Positions 52,434 through 62,615 of a stretch of DNA of 64,000 nucleotides are shown here, piece by piece. Below the pieces are notes generated by a model. The model did no database searches and was not told the DNA's origin. It saw only the letters and a list, made by a program, of their open reading frames with translations. The position numbers and the translations under genes were made by a program. Origin of the DNA: Prorocentrum cordatum (lineage: Eukaryota > Sar > Dinophyceae > Prorocentrales > Prorocentraceae); the NCBI GenBank assembly GCA_963575745.1, contig CAUYUJ010018052.1, positions 72,501-136,500 on the forward strand, in the 5' to 3' direction. The stretch's first letter is position 1, and each line of letters begins with the position of its first letter.

Positions 52434-52548
52434 CGGTCGGACGTCCACTCCCTGTGCACGTTTCAGCTGCGTGCGCTTCTTTTTCGCAAGGTGGTCCAGG
52501 ATGCTCCTCGATGGTCCTCGCCGGGAAGAGATGCACTCGTCCGAGCGA
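52434..52548. repeat. F9 TIR element, copy b
   Basis: CGGTCGGACGTCCACTCC and CACTCGTCCGAGCG are inverted ends, with the same interior and orientation as 32251-32365. Confidence 0.75.
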
Positions 52549-52735
52549 GGCCAAGTCTTTTAAACTCAGGCTTAAACTTAATTGCATAGCATTCCCACCT
52601 CCCACACACGTGCCACCCTTTCAGGCATCGCTGGGCCGTAAAGGCGTGCAAGTAAGTTCAGACTTGCGTGAAGTCTAAATTGCCCTTCGGCCCTCGCCAC
52701 GCCCCCCCGTCCATGCAAGTAGACATGCCGGAGTC

Positions 52736-52737
<2 letters not shown>

Positions 52738-52789
<52 letters not shown>

Positions 52790-52834
52790 GCAACAACATC
52801 AACAACAGCAGCAGCAACCACCACCACCACCACC

Positions 52835-52869
<35 letters not shown>

Positions 52870-52980
52870 CACAACAACAACAACAACAACACCACCACCA
52901 CCAACAACAACAACAACAACACCAACAACAACAACAACAACAACAGCAGCAGCAGCAGCAGCAACAACAACAACAACGAC
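52738..52980. repeat. (CAA)n with CAG/CCA interruptions
   Basis: About 240 bp; open frames encode poly-Gln or poly-Asn/Thr. The neighbouring sequence has no coding signal. Confidence 0.95.
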
Positions 52981-53123
52981 GACCCCTTGCACAACCGGAA
53001 ATTTCCGCCCTTGGCGTCCGTGATTTCCAACGAAGCTGTATTCTTGTTCGCGACTTCGGACCTCAGGGGCGAGACAGGGGAGGAGCAGCCACGGGGCGCC
53101 AGCCGACGGGGGAAACGACTATG

Positions 53124-53288
53124 AAGGGGCCCCAGGACACACAAATAAATACACACAAATAAAAATATTCCCCATATTTTCCCATATTCTCTGGGTTTCT
53201 GTCTTCCCCCCCACTTCCCATATTTTCCCATATTTTCCTGGGAGTCGACGATTAATTGTGTCTGTGTGTTTTTTCCCCTCCTGAGACT
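53124..53288. repeat. F4 element, copy c
   Basis: It matches copies a and b (GGGGCCCCAGGACACACAAA, GGTTTCTGTCTTCCC, CGACGATTAATTGTGTCTG), in the same orientation. 53289-54355 contains no recognised gene; CCCGGGGGG runs lie at 54085-54135. Confidence 0.8.
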
Positions 53289-54361
53289 AGGGGGCTCCAC
53301 CAGGGCTCAGCGGGAAGGCTTCCGAGTGCGGGCCCGAAGTCGAGCACGCACCGAACACGCGCGGCGCGAGCACCGGCGGGCAGGCCGAGAGCAAGAGCGA
53401 CTTCCTCGCCATGCCGCCCCTCCGTGCTCCTCTCGACCTCTGGGCGTTCTGTCAGCCGCCTGGTGGGGTAGGTATGGCGCCGCCGCCGGGATCCCTGGCG
53501 GATGGGGCCCAGATCTGAGCGAAGCCCTGCTGCTACGACTTGATGCGAGAGGCGCTGAGACGCAGCAGGAAGAACAACAGCTGAATCAGACATCCACGGT
53601 CCCGTGGCCAATGTCGGGGCCCCAGGTGGATCACCACCACCACCCTTGCGGAACGAGGAGCGCGCCCGGTTCCCCGGGTCCCTGCACCCAGATCTTCGCA
53701 CTGCCCTTTCACCACTGCGCCGGGCAGACCAACGCGGGAGGGTGCTAAGGAGAAGTACTCTGTTTTTTTCTGACCGCTCAGAGATATCCATCTGTTTGGT
53801 GGGATGATCGAAGAAAGGCGCAGGGAACCACAGGAGAGGACGATACGGAGGGGGGAAGTAGAAAGACATGGAAGGGAGATGACGAGGGTGAGGATGAGGA
53901 GAAGGACGATGCGAGCAAGGGGATGGATTCCATGACCGGCACGATAATCCGCCGACCCTGTCGGCGTGTGAGGGGCTGTGCTGTTCGTCGTCGTCGTCGT
54001 TGCAGTGCTCTCGCGGGCTTGAGGCAAATCGACCCATGTCGTAACCACGTCAAAGGGAAGCCCCTTCCCTTTGCCCCTTCCCAGGCTGGGGGGGGGGTCC
54101 CGGGGGGTTCCCGGGGGGGGTCCCCGGGGGGGTCGCCACCCAGATGCGCTTGCACTCCCCGCGCGTCCGGCGCGGTCGTCGGGCAGTTTCGGAACCCCGC
54201 GCGGCTTCCCGGTTCCCAAAATGGACCCTGGAGGCCGAAAATGACGAAAAACTGAACATGTAGAACAACTCCCCCTCCCCCTCCCCCTCCTCCTCCCACT
54301 TCGTCGCCGACGTCGTGGTCCTCTGCAGGGTCGGCGGCACCGGCCGTCAGGACTTCGCATC

Positions 54362-54740
<379 letters not shown>

Positions 54741-54759
54741 TGACCTGAAGATGATGAGT

Positions 54760-54945
54760 AGTGCGGACGCGGCCGCAATAACTCCCCGAAAAAAGCCAAA
54801 CCCTGAAAACCCACGGGCGAGATGCGACTAAGGGGAAGCCCCAACGCACCCTGGACGCAGCAGCTTCTTTCACGGCCCGCAGGAAGTCAGCGCGCAGCGT
54901 GCTGACGAAAAGCAGCGGGTTTCTTGATGCGCGTCCCGCTGTATG
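54760..54945. repeat. F12 interspersed repeat, copy b
   Basis: See 47458-47665; both copies directly follow or precede simple-repeat tracts. 54946-55450 has no recognised gene. Confidence 0.8.
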
Positions 54946-55450
54946 ATGAGGAGGAGCACGAGGGGGAGAGGGGATGCACTGCAGTACATAGTGAGAACAC
55001 TTGTCAGTTAAGGAGAAAGCGACCTTGACCTTGACTGCCGCCACCGTCGAGCTGTCGCCTCCTCCCCCCCTCTCGCTCACCTCTCCGCCCTGCCAGCCCT
55101 CCAGGGGCGACAGCCGAACATGCGATTCAGGAAACCATCGTGGTAGAAACCTGGGCCAGCTCCCCAGAAGCTTCTTAGAACACGCCTGGGCCAATATCTG
55201 TGCTTGAAGCTGGAGGGGCGAACGTGCTCAGGAAGCTGGGCCGGCTCTCCGGCGAGTCGGTCGAGAAGCGCTGGCCCAGCTTCTCCAGAGGAGGCTGCGG
55301 AATCAACTGCTCGACTCGACGCACCTCTGGTGCGCTCCTGCTGCGGGCGCCTGGGCAAACGCCCCCGGGGAGGAGTGGCCATATATGCCCTTGCGCGGCC
55401 AGCGTCCGGCTCCGCCCCCCGGGGATCACGGCGGCTCCCCCCGCGCGGCC

Positions 55451-55618
55451 CAGATCCGCCCGCATGTCCTCCTACAGGCAGATTCTGGAGGACAGATAGG
55501 AAACAGTCAAGACAGAATCAGACATTGTCAAAACTAGTCAACAAAAACCGTTCCCAGACTGTTTTTGCTCTACTCTTCTGGGCGACCCCTCCTGTAGAGG
55601 GACATGCCCGCCTGAACC
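55451..55618. repeat. F2 TIR element, copy c (diverged)
   Basis: CCCGCATGTCCTCCTACAGG and CAGATTCTGG at the left and CCTCCTGTAGAGGGACATGC at the right; outer ends are diverged from TTAAGTCGGG. Confidence 0.75.
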
Positions 55619-55704
55619 CTGGACCCCTCCTGGGGTCCATCCTGCGCGGCCTCTCGAGGCAGATGCCGCCGTGGCGACGGGGAGCCCACGGGGGGCTCTA
55701 GAAG

Positions 55705-55768
55705 CTCCCCTCCTCCTCCTCCTCCTCCTCCTCCTCCTCCTCATCCTCCTCCTCCTCCTCCTCCTCCA
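55705..55768. repeat. (TCC)n tract
   Basis: TCC units. 55769-56380 is GC-rich with no recognised gene. Confidence 0.9.
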
Positions 55769-56380
55769 GGGGCGGCGCGCCGCAGTCCCGGGCGCCCTCT
55801 CCCTCCGAGACTCCCGGGGGGGCAGCCGGCTGGGCGCCCTCCTGCTCGCCACGCCGCCGCCCGACGGGCCTCCGCGGGCCCCGACGAGCCCCCGAGGCCG
55901 CCCGGCAGGAGGGGGGGGCCCGGGGGGGGGGGAGCCCGCCGCAGACGAGAGGTCAGCAGCAGTGCCGCCTGGCGTGCTCGCGCCACGCGCCCCCGAGGCC
56001 ATGCGGCTCCCGGATATGTGACGCCGAGAGGGGGGCGACGGGCCGACAGGGCAGGGGGCCCGTCCTCGACCTGCGTCGGGGCCGCAGCAGCCGGCAAGCG
56101 GAGCAGCGGGAGACCGCAGAACCAGGGGCGTGCGCCCCCGCCTTGCACAAAGAGGGGGGGAGTGGGGGGGGGGGGGGGGCGGCCGGAATAGGCGGGGCCA
56201 CGCCGCTGGGCACGGCAAACTGCCCTCCTCGATCTGGGAGCCGAGGGGATCTTCTTCCCAATCATCCTGTGGTGGTGGGTCCTCGTTGTGAAGAGGCAGC
56301 GCCCCGCGTCCTCCTCCTTTATTCTCCTCCTCCCTCCCCCCTCCTCCCATCCGTGCCTCGGCCCTCCGCATGTCCATTTT

Positions 56381-57310
56381 GGCGCACCCCTCACACGTTT
56401 CGTGGCCTCACAGGGAGCTCCACCTAATGCCCCAGTGGCGACGTTCACATGCGTCCCCCTCGCCCCTTACGGAGCACCCCTCACACGGTTCGTGGCCCCA
56501 TACATCGGGAACTCCACCTGAGGCCCCAATGACGGCGTTCGCATGCGTCCCCCCCGCCCCTTACGGCGCACCCCTCACCCAGTTCGTGGCCCCATAGGGT
56601 GCTCCACCTGAGGCCCCAGCGGAGACGATCGCATCCCTAGATATCCCTATGGCGTACCATTCGCACGGTTCCTGGCCCCGTAGGGAGCTCCACTTACGGC
56701 CCCAGTTGCGACGTGCGCATGCGTCCACCACGCCCATTATGTCGCACAGCTTACACGGTTCGTGGCCCCGTTGGGAGCTCCACCTGAGGCCCCAGTGGCG
56801 ACGTGCGCATGCGTCCCCAACGCCCATTTCGGCGCACCCCTTCACACGCTTCGTGGCCCCATAGGGAGCTGCACCTGATGCCCCAGTGGCGGCGTTCGCA
56901 TGCGTCCCCCACGCCCATTACGGCGCACCTCTCACACGGTTCGTGGCCCCATGGGGAGCTCCAACTGAGGCCCCGGTGGCGGCGTTCGCTTGCGTCGCCC
57001 TCGCCCATTACGGCGCACCCCTCACACGGTTCGCGGCCACATACATCGGGAACTCCACCTGAGGCCCCAGTACACCGTGGCGGCGTTCGCATGCGTCCCC
57101 CCGCCCCTTACGGCGCACCCCTCACACGGTTCGTGGCCCCATAAGAAGCTTCACTTAATCGAGGCCCCAGCGGCGACCTTCGCACGCGTCCCCCCTCCGC
57201 CCATTACGGCGCACCCCTCACACGGCTCGTGGCCCCACAAAGAGCTCCTCCGAAGGTCCCAGTGACACCCACCGTTTTGTGGCCCCGTAGGAGGCTCCAC
57301 CGAAGACGAT
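56381..57310. repeat. Tandem array, ~90-bp unit, about ten copies
   Basis: The unit start GGCGCACCCCTCACACGG recurs at 56381, 56471, 56565, 56651, 56741, 56831, 56922, 57012, 57112 and 57208 (spacings 86-100). Each unit holds TTCGTGGCCCCATAGGGAGC, TCCACCTGAGGCCCCAG, GCGACGTTCGCATGCGTCC and CGCCCATTAC. Confidence 0.92.
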
Positions 57311-57348
57311 ATTCACAACTGTACATGAATGGGCTCTTCGCCAGGATC

Positions 57349-57565
57349 TATTTATGTTCGGCGGCGAGCTCAGGGGCGAAGCGAGAAGGGGCGGTCCTTC
57401 TCAGAAGGCTCGGAAATCCTCTGGCTTCCTGACAAGGTAGTCCCAGCCTTCCCCGAAGGCGCAGACGACTTCTCAGAAAGTCGAAGGGCTTCTGCGAAGC
57501 CCCGCCGCCTCTTGATAACGAGGCCTGTCCTCTCTCCCCCCCCCCTGGCGCGCCGCCGATTTTTG
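57349..57565. repeat. F11 interspersed repeat, copy a
   Basis: GCGAAGCGAGAAGGGGCGG, CAGAAGGCTCGGAAAT and CGCCGCCGATTTTTG parallel 60590-60745 in order and orientation. Confidence 0.6.
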
Positions 57566-57629
57566 CTACCCACCATCGGTTCGATGATCGAGTACAGATG
57601 CGCTCTCTAAGCGCCTGGGCGGAAGAAGA

Positions 57630-57756
57630 CAAAACTGCATAACCACAAACCGTCGAACATCGGCGTGGACTCTTCGAATCGGCGCTGGACCCCGCTCCCT
57701 GGTCCGGCGCGGATCCAAGACATCCGCGCGGACCTCCGAAAACTTACAGTGAAGCT
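57630..57756. repeat. F1 foldback element, copy f, with a GTAAGT donor-like end
   Basis: AACTGCATAACCACAAACCG and CGGCGCTGGACCCCGCTCCC at the left; GGATCCAAGACATCCGCGC and GACCTCCGAAAACTTACAG at the right. On the minus strand the right end reads ACT|GTAAGTTTTCGG, a canonical donor. The upstream minus frame (57846-57749) begins MVVSLALLVHAGDLG, a possible signal peptide. Confidence 0.8.
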
Positions 57757-58152
57757 GCTGCCGCAAGGAACGCTAAACGAGGAACGAAGCCCCTCGCTGG
57801 CCCCCAAATCGCCTGCATGGACGAGGAGCGCTAGAGACACAACCATGGATGGACCTAAGTAACATCGAGCCCCTTCCGGCCCCTAACTGTGCCTTGTTTC
57901 AGCGTTTTGGCTGCCTGTGCATGCCCTTTTGCCTACTTCGACGGGAATATGTACACGCGTGCAGGGATGCGGGTGCTGCGCAAAGCCCCGGGGGCTTGGC
58001 TGCCCCGATGCGCAACATCCCGCCCGCAGCGTGTGGACACGGAGCTCAACACGTATATTGAGAGCGTAAGAATATTGAGAGCGTAAGATACGGTCGCAAA
58101 AAAAACGTGGACCAACGCGTACGTGAGACGTGCTGAACACGGCATGTACTCA

Positions 58153-58358
58153 GGCGAAGAAACAACGGCATAAACATAAACTTTCGATGGTGCGCGCGGA
58201 TTTCTTGGATCGGCGCTGGACACCTCTCCCTGGCACGGGGGGTGCGCCAGGGGCGGGCGCCAGAGGCGCTGCCTGGGGGGGTCCAGCGCGGATCGAAGAA
58301 CTCCGCGTGGACCGTCGAAAAGTTCTGTTTATGCAAGCTTTTCTTCTTCGAAGATCTG
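58153..58358. repeat. F1 foldback element, copy g (full length)
   Basis: Ends CGAAGAAACAACGGCATAA and TTTATGCAAGCTTTTCTTC are inverted, with inner arms GGATTTCTTGGATCGGCGC and GCGCGGATCGAAGAACTCC, about 80 bp per arm. The interior is CTCCCTGGCACGGGGGGTG. Confidence 0.9.
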
Positions 58359-58372
58359 CGCAGGCGGTCGCC

Positions 58373-58500
58373 TCAGCCGGAGCGCGCCGCGGGCTGGGCG
58401 GCGGACGCCGCCTCGGACGTGAGCCGCGCGATCTCCTGCTGAAGCTCCGCGATGCTCCTCCTCTGCTGCCCGACGACGTCCGCTTCCTCAGGGGACGAAC
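58373..58500 (-). CDS. Last coding exon of a coiled-coil protein
   Basis: Two bases plus 42 codons encode SSPEEADVVGQQRRSIAELQ, then QEIARLTSEAASAAQPAARS and G before TGA at 58373. The heptad-like Leu/Ile/Ala pattern predicts a coiled coil. The acceptor AAG|GT lies exactly at the edge of F1 element copy h. Together with 58610-58690 it gives an uninterrupted coiled-coil frame. The protein family is not recognisable. Confidence 0.6.
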
Positions 58501-58609
58501 CTTGTGGAGCTCCGCGAGGATTTCTTGGATCGGCGCTGGGCCCCCCGGGCGGCGCCTCCGGCCCCGATCAAAGAAGTCCGCGCGGACCTCCGAAAATCCA
58601 TGCTTACGC
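58501..58609 (-). mobile_element. F1 foldback element (copy h) acting as a 109-nt intron
   Basis: The element fills the interval between two coding segments. On the minus strand it starts G|GCGTAAGCATGG, a GC donor within a canonical GTAAGC-like context, and ends GGAGCTCCACAAG|GT. Removing it keeps phase 1 and joins two coiled-coil segments. The arms are GGACTTCTTTGATCGGGGC and CGCCGATCCAAGAAATCC. Dinoflagellates are known to use GC donors. Confidence 0.6.
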
Positions 58610-58690
58610 CACTCATTTGTTTCCCAGATGCTTCCTGCTCGAGCTCTGCGATTCTTTGCCTTGTTCGGTGGCAACTCACGGGAGCTTCCC
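58610..58690 (-). CDS. Upstream exon of the coiled-coil protein (5' end undefined)
   Basis: The frame reads VSCHRTRQRIAELEQEASGK then QMSG up to the donor at 58610. The AELEQE motif resembles AELQQE of the next exon. The acceptor could not be placed. 58700-58830 is a GTCGACGC-type short repeat. Confidence 0.45.
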
Positions 58691-58844
58691 GTGCCACCTT
58701 GCCAGCGCTTGCGAATCGACGCCAAGCGATGCCAGTCGACGCTCGTCGACGCTAAATCGACGCGAGCCGACGCCACACCGGCCCCTCACCATCGATTGCC
58801 AGACGCTAGCGCACGCTAGCGCACTCTAAAGATGGGACTTCGGG

Positions 58845-58990
58845 GGTCTGCTAACCCGGGTCAATCAAACCCGGGTCAGCAAGAGACCAAACAACTGCAA
58901 TGCAGGAGGAACAAACTGCAACGCAGGGCTTCGCACACCCGGGTCAGCCAGCATGCGCGGCCGCCTCGCGGCTCGCTAACCCGGGCCTGC
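58845..58990. repeat. ACCCGGGTCA motif cluster
   Basis: AACCCGGGTCA or close variants occur at about 58853, 58868, 58949 and 58978, with GCAACTGCAA-type words between. Confidence 0.6.
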
Positions 58991-59111
58991 CTGAGGGGGT
59001 CTTCGCGAGATCCTGCAGGATCCAGTGCCACTGCTGAGCCCCGTCTGCATTATGACCCCCATCTCTGCAGCTCTGGGGGCTGCGCGAGGACACCGGAGGC
59101 TCCCGTGATGG

Positions 59112-59413
59112 CGGAAGAGGAGGAGGAGGAGGAGGACGAGGAGGAGGAGGAGGAGGAGGAGGAGGAGGAGGGAGAGGAGGAGGAGGAGGACAAGCTAGGT
59201 GCGCTCGCGTCATATCTGACGTCCTACCCCTCCCTCCCATCCCTTACCATGCCGCTGATTTTCTCTATCCGCGGACGCGTGTCGTAGCGGACCTGTGGCT
59301 CCGCGCGCGCGTGCGTAGTGGGTGGTGGTGCGCGTGCGTGCGTGCGTGCGTGTGTGCGTGGTTGTGGTTGTGGTGGTGGTGGTGGTGGTGGTGGTGGTGG
59401 TGGTGGTGGTGGT
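59112..59413. repeat. (GGA)n at 59112-59192 and (GTG)n at 59347-59413
   Basis: Two microsatellites with a short unique spacer. Confidence 0.9.
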
Positions 59414-59513
59414 GCGGCGCGGTGGTGGCGGGCGGATGGGCGCGCGAGAAAGAGGCCCGCGCTGGGGCGAGAACGCCATCCTGAACGACGGAGGCCAAAC
59501 ACCGATCCGAAAA

Positions 59514-59729
59514 TGAGGCCCACGCTGCAGCGGGAGCACGATTCGGAACGATTCGGGAGCAGAAATGAGGCCGGCGCCTCAGCGAGAGCAGCATTTTGAA
59601 AAAAAACGCAGGCGAAAACCCGTTTCCCGGGAATCCTGTGTGTAAAAAAACAGTACGCGGGGGGGGTCGGATATCTTCGGGACGCCATCAGGGGAAGTGG
59701 GAGAGCATTTTCATATTGAATAATTGTGG
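59514..59729. repeat. F5 interspersed repeat, copy b
   Basis: Two ~52-bp units plus the tail CCGGGAATCCTGTGTG, ACAGTACGCGG, TCGGATATCTTC and TTTTCATATTGAATAATTG, as at 39801-40049 and in the same orientation. Confidence 0.85.
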
Positions 59730-59730
59730 A

Positions 59731-59870
59731 AGAGGAGGAGGTTTGCCGCCGAAGCCTCTGCTGCTCGACGACGGCCTCCAGGTCCTGAAGGCTGTGCCTG
59801 GCGGCCTTCCGGTGTCGGACTCTCAAGTGGACCTTCTGGAGCACGTGCAGCGCGAGGATGAAAGCGACCT
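59731..59870 (-). other. Possible C-terminal exon of the transporter
   Basis: The minus frame reads KKVAFILALHVLQKVHLRVR then AARHSLQDLEAVVEQQRLRR, an amphipathic helix-like tail immediately outside repeat F5. It lies downstream of transporter exon 5 and could be its cytoplasmic tail, but the splice sites are unclear. Confidence 0.3.
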
Positions 59871-59914
59871 TCTTCCTCCTCCTCCTCCTCCTCCTCCTCC
59901 TCCTCCCCGAGAAC

Positions 59915-60420
59915 CGACCATCCCGCAGAACACCAGATGGGTCGACCACCCGACAGTCGCCATCATGAGGCCGTTCACGATGAAGCCGAACGCGGGAAGC
60001 CAGGGAACGAAGGGCACCCTGAACACGTCGGCTGCGTCCTGGTGCTCCGCGATCTGCTCGGCAGTGAAGGCGAGAGTGGCCACGACACACATGGACGCTA
60101 CAATGAATCCCAAGCCGAGGAACAAATTCACCTCGTTCCCACGCTCCTCCTGGCTGCTGCTCATCTCCTTGGACAAGTAGCCCTTCCACAGGACGTAGGA
60201 ACCGATGGTTGACAAGGCCATGGCGCCCCAGGTTAGCATTGACGCCCGCTTGTTCAGCAACCTACCGCCGTTCTGGTAACGCAACTGGATCAGCGACGCG
60301 TTCGCAAAGTTGAAGCCCACGAGCACCCCGAGCGAGATCACTTCCCAGAGGACGCCGAAAGGGACGCCCACGGCAATGACGACCATCACCGCACCGGATG
60401 CGACGGAACCAACGACGTAC
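59915..60420 (-). CDS. Cationic amino acid transporter, exon encoding the last membrane segments
   Basis: Starting after acceptor CGAG|GTACGTC, the frame reads YVVGSVASGAVMVVIAVGV, ISLGVLVGFNFANASLIQLR with YQNGG, a central hydrophobic pair, then FRVPFVPWLPAFGFIVNGL. These match the SLC7/CAT family closely: the SGAV helix, the SLGTL...LRYQP motif and the PFVPFLPAFSI.VN motif. It has about five hydrophobic segments and sits in the plasma or an internal membrane, moving cationic amino acids. The 3' boundary is uncertain: a GT donor exists at 59914, before a TCC microsatellite. Confidence 0.8.
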
Positions 60421-60429
60421 CTCGAATGA

Positions 60430-60585
60430 GAAATATCGGCATAGCATGTCTGCGCGGATTTCTTGGATCTGCGCTGGGCCCCCCTCCCTGGCGCGGCGCC
60501 AGAGGCGCCGCCCTGGGGGCCCAGCGCCGATCCAAGCAATCCACGCGGACCCCCGAAATTGTTTGTTCTTCCCGCGTTTTCTCCT
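60430..60585. repeat. F1 foldback element, copy i, inside a transporter intron
   Basis: GCGCGGATTTCTTGGATCTG and interior CTCCCTGGCGCGGCGCC pair with CGCCGATCCAAGCAATCC. It begins about 10 bp from the acceptor of the exon ending at 60420. Confidence 0.85.
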
Positions 60586-60589
60586 CGGA

Positions 60590-60745
60590 GGCGCGGCCAG
60601 GGGGGCAGTGAGAGGGGGCGGGCCTTCCCAGAAGGCTCTGAAAGTCTCGGGCCGTCTGGAAAGCTTTGCAAGCCTGGCTGCAAGCCTTCCCCTGCTCTCG
60701 CTCACCCTCCCCGCTCGCTCGCCGCCGATCTTAAAGCACCTGGCA
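60590..60745. repeat. F11 interspersed repeat, copy b, filling the rest of that intron
   Basis: GAGAGGGGGCGGGCCTTCCC, AGAAGGCTCTGAAAGTCTC and CGCCGCCGATCTTAAAGC match 57349-57565. With F1 copy i, this repeat makes up almost the whole 326-nt intron (60421-60746). Confidence 0.6.
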
Positions 60746-60746
60746 C

Positions 60747-60793
60747 CTGCCCTGCCGGTCTCTCTTGCAGAACATGCTCGGCAGGACCCCGTC
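60747..60793 (-). CDS. Cationic amino acid transporter, 47-nt exon fragment
   Basis: It encodes DGVLPSMFCKRDRQG plus two bases. It ends at a GT donor (GGCAG|GTGCC) whose phase matches the next exon, so QG-R-YVVG reads through. CAT proteins have AMAEDGLL...ERTKTP at this point, and residue spacing to SGAV is preserved. Its first half duplicates the end of the previous exon (see 60796-61229). Confidence 0.7.
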
Positions 60794-60795
60794 CT

Positions 60796-61050
60796 TTTGG
60801 TTGACCCAGAAGGGGGTCCAGCTGAAAGGGGAGGTGCAATAGGTTTGGGGCGATTGTACTGCAAATGTATTGCGACGGAGACATGTATTGAATTGTATTG
60901 CAGCTAAATGTATTGCACGCCAGAATCAAGCAACACACTTGCGCACCGACATGTATGGCACGCCCCGAATGTATAGCACCCCCCCAAAAATATCTTGCAC
61001 CAGATCTATTGCACCACCCCCTCGTCGCTGGACCCCGTTTTGGGCCAACT
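60796..61050. mobile_element. F10 TIR element inserted in the transporter exon
   Basis: The left arm TTGGTTGACCCAGAAGGGG with GTCCAGC...GGTGCAATAG is inverted at the right as CTATTGCACCACCCCCTCG, GCTGGACCCCGTTTTGGGCC. The interior is AT-rich (TGTATTGCA words). The right arm is also found at 51716-51770. Confidence 0.75.
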
Positions 61051-61056
61051 GGGAGA

Positions 61057-61230
61057 ATCGGGGATGGACAGACCTCCCTTTAGTAAAACGTGGTTTACTG
61101 AAAACGACCTCGGGCCCAAACCTGGCGGGCGCAAGCCTGGAAAATAACGGCCGCGGCGCCCTCTCGAGAACCGAAAAAGGGCAATTCACTAATCGACGTG
61201 TCAGGGTAGGAGGTCTGTCCACCCCCGAGA
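61057..61230. mobile_element. F3 TIR element, copy b, adjacent to F10
   Basis: Ends TCGGGGATGGACAGACCTCC and GGAGGTCTGTCCACCCCCGA are near-perfect inverted repeats of about 20 bp. Together with F10 it forms a 434-bp insertion bounded by direct repeats 60769-60795 and 61230-61256. Confidence 0.85.
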
Positions 61231-61254
61231 GAACATGCTCGGCAGGACACCGTC

Positions 61255-61372
61255 CTCGGCCATGGCGGCCGTGAGCTCCGGCTGGGGCAGGAAGCTGACG
61301 AAGACGACCAGCGGCAGCAGCGCCGCCTCGCCGATCGTCACCACCGAGGCCGCCCACGGGAGACCCAGGCTC
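61255..61372 (-). CDS. Cationic amino acid transporter, exon with the AMAEDG motif
   Basis: One base plus 39 codons encode SLGLPWAASVVTIGEAALLP, LVVFVSFLPQPEL and TAAMAE. This matches the CAT segment that ends in P-R-x-I-Y-A-M-A-E-D-G. The acceptor is ACAG|G at 61373; the donor is probably a GA donor (GAG|GACGGT) at 61254. The next exon repeats GACGG, so the exact junction is ambiguous. Confidence 0.75.
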
Positions 61373-61462
61373 CTGTCTGGGGGACGCGGGTGGTTGCGTG
61401 ATAGTCGGCGCCTCATAGGCAACCGGACTATATCTGTATGATATACAAATGTGTGAATATCG

Positions 61463-61493
61463 ATACGTGTATATATATATATATATATATATG

Positions 61494-61531
<38 letters not shown>

Positions 61532-61740
61532 CCAAATAGTTTTCTGGCCCCCCACTGATATTTGCAAAGGCAAGCGGGTCCTGGTGCCTACGGGACCCTG
61601 GTGTATACACTTTCCATTGTTTCCAGGGTAGACGGATGAACCGAGTATACGCCACACCACCCCGACGTCGTCCCCGACCGTCAAAAAGTCCTGGAATGAA
61701 TAAACAGCCTGCCACTGGTAATGTATATGTTCTAGTTTCC
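61463..61740. repeat. (AT)n, (AG)n and a TCCTGG repeat in the transporter intron
   Basis: AT at about 61470-61492, AG at 61501-61526, then AAAAAGTCCTGGAATGAATAA and GCCTGCCACTGGTAATGTA, shared with 51770-51900. Confidence 0.8.
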
Positions 61741-61935
61741 GACGAAGCAAAGCACCATGACTGCCTGTGTTGAACACAACCTGTCAGCTCTCTGTCGGGG
61801 CTGGGAGGCATGCCACTCCTTGACAAACACCTTGCCCCGATGTGTGGCCGCCGCGACCGCCGCGGCGACCTCCACACTGACCCAGCGGCTTGTCTCGGGG
61901 TCGGCAATCACGCAACGAGTGAAGCTGGGGTGGGG
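61732..61935 (-). other. Coding-like frame in the transporter intron, unidentified
   Basis: The minus frame reads VIADPETSRWVSVEVAAAVA then THRGKVFVKEWHASQPRQ and stops at 61732. It does not correspond to a CAT segment; it may be a fragment of another gene or an additional exon. Confidence 0.25.
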
Positions 61936-61936
61936 G

Positions 61937-62150
61937 CAGAGGAGGAAGGAGGAGGAGGGAGGAGGAGGAGGAGGAGGAGGAGGAGGAGGAGGAGGAGGAG
62001 GAGGAGGAGGGAGGAGGAGGAGGAGGAGGAGGGAGGAGGAGGAGGAGGAGGAGGAGGAGGAGGAGGGAGGAGGAGGAGGAGGAGGAGGAGGAGGAGGAGG
62101 GAGGAGTAGGAGGAGGAGGAGGAGGAGGAGGAGGAGGAGGAGGAGGAGGT
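61937..62150. repeat. (GGA)n tract in the transporter intron
   Basis: About 210 bp of GGA units with GGGAGGA interruptions. Confidence 0.95.
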
Positions 62151-62267
62151 TGGGGGAACATCGCCCCAAACGGCCCCCCGGAAGGAAGTGTCAGCATCCA
62201 GCTGTGCTCGCTCTTATAGTCTGGCCGCTCCCTCGGCCGATCATGCCAGCCGATCACGTGAGCCGTT

Positions 62268-62440
62268 CTCGGCGGTGGACAAACCTCCCTTTTGTAAGCC
62301 TCCCCTTCGTGAAAGCGGCCTGGGACCGAAACCGACGGACCTGGACCCGCAAAAATGACGGCCGCGACGCCCTCTCGCGAACCGAAAGCGGCCAATTTCT
62401 TAATCGACGTGTCAGGGTAGTGGGTCTGTCCACCCCCGAC
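62268..62440. repeat. F3 TIR element, copy c
   Basis: TCGGCGGTGGACAAACCTCC and GGGTCTGTCCACCCCCGA ends; interior TTAATCGACGTGTCAGGGTA as in copies a and b, same orientation. Confidence 0.85.
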
Positions 62441-62615
62441 GATCGCAACCCTAATCGCGACAACTACCACGCCGTCCACGGATCGATCACGCATGCCAGC
62501 TCGGACCATCGTGTGCTCTAGCCCAACCGATCACGCGATCGGCGATCACATCATCCCCCGACCACTGCGATCCGTGATTGCCGACCGCGCAATCAGCAGA
62601 CGCGAAGGGCTTGCT

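Noticed and set aside
56373-56386. CCATTTTGGC resembling part of the spliced leader
   Set aside because: The match stops after ten bases (GCGCACCCC follows) and the word belongs to the 90-bp array.
56381-57310. CRISPR-like array
   Set aside because: Units are contiguous 90-bp tandem copies that differ gradually; there is no conserved repeat alternating with unique spacers, and the genome is eukaryotic.
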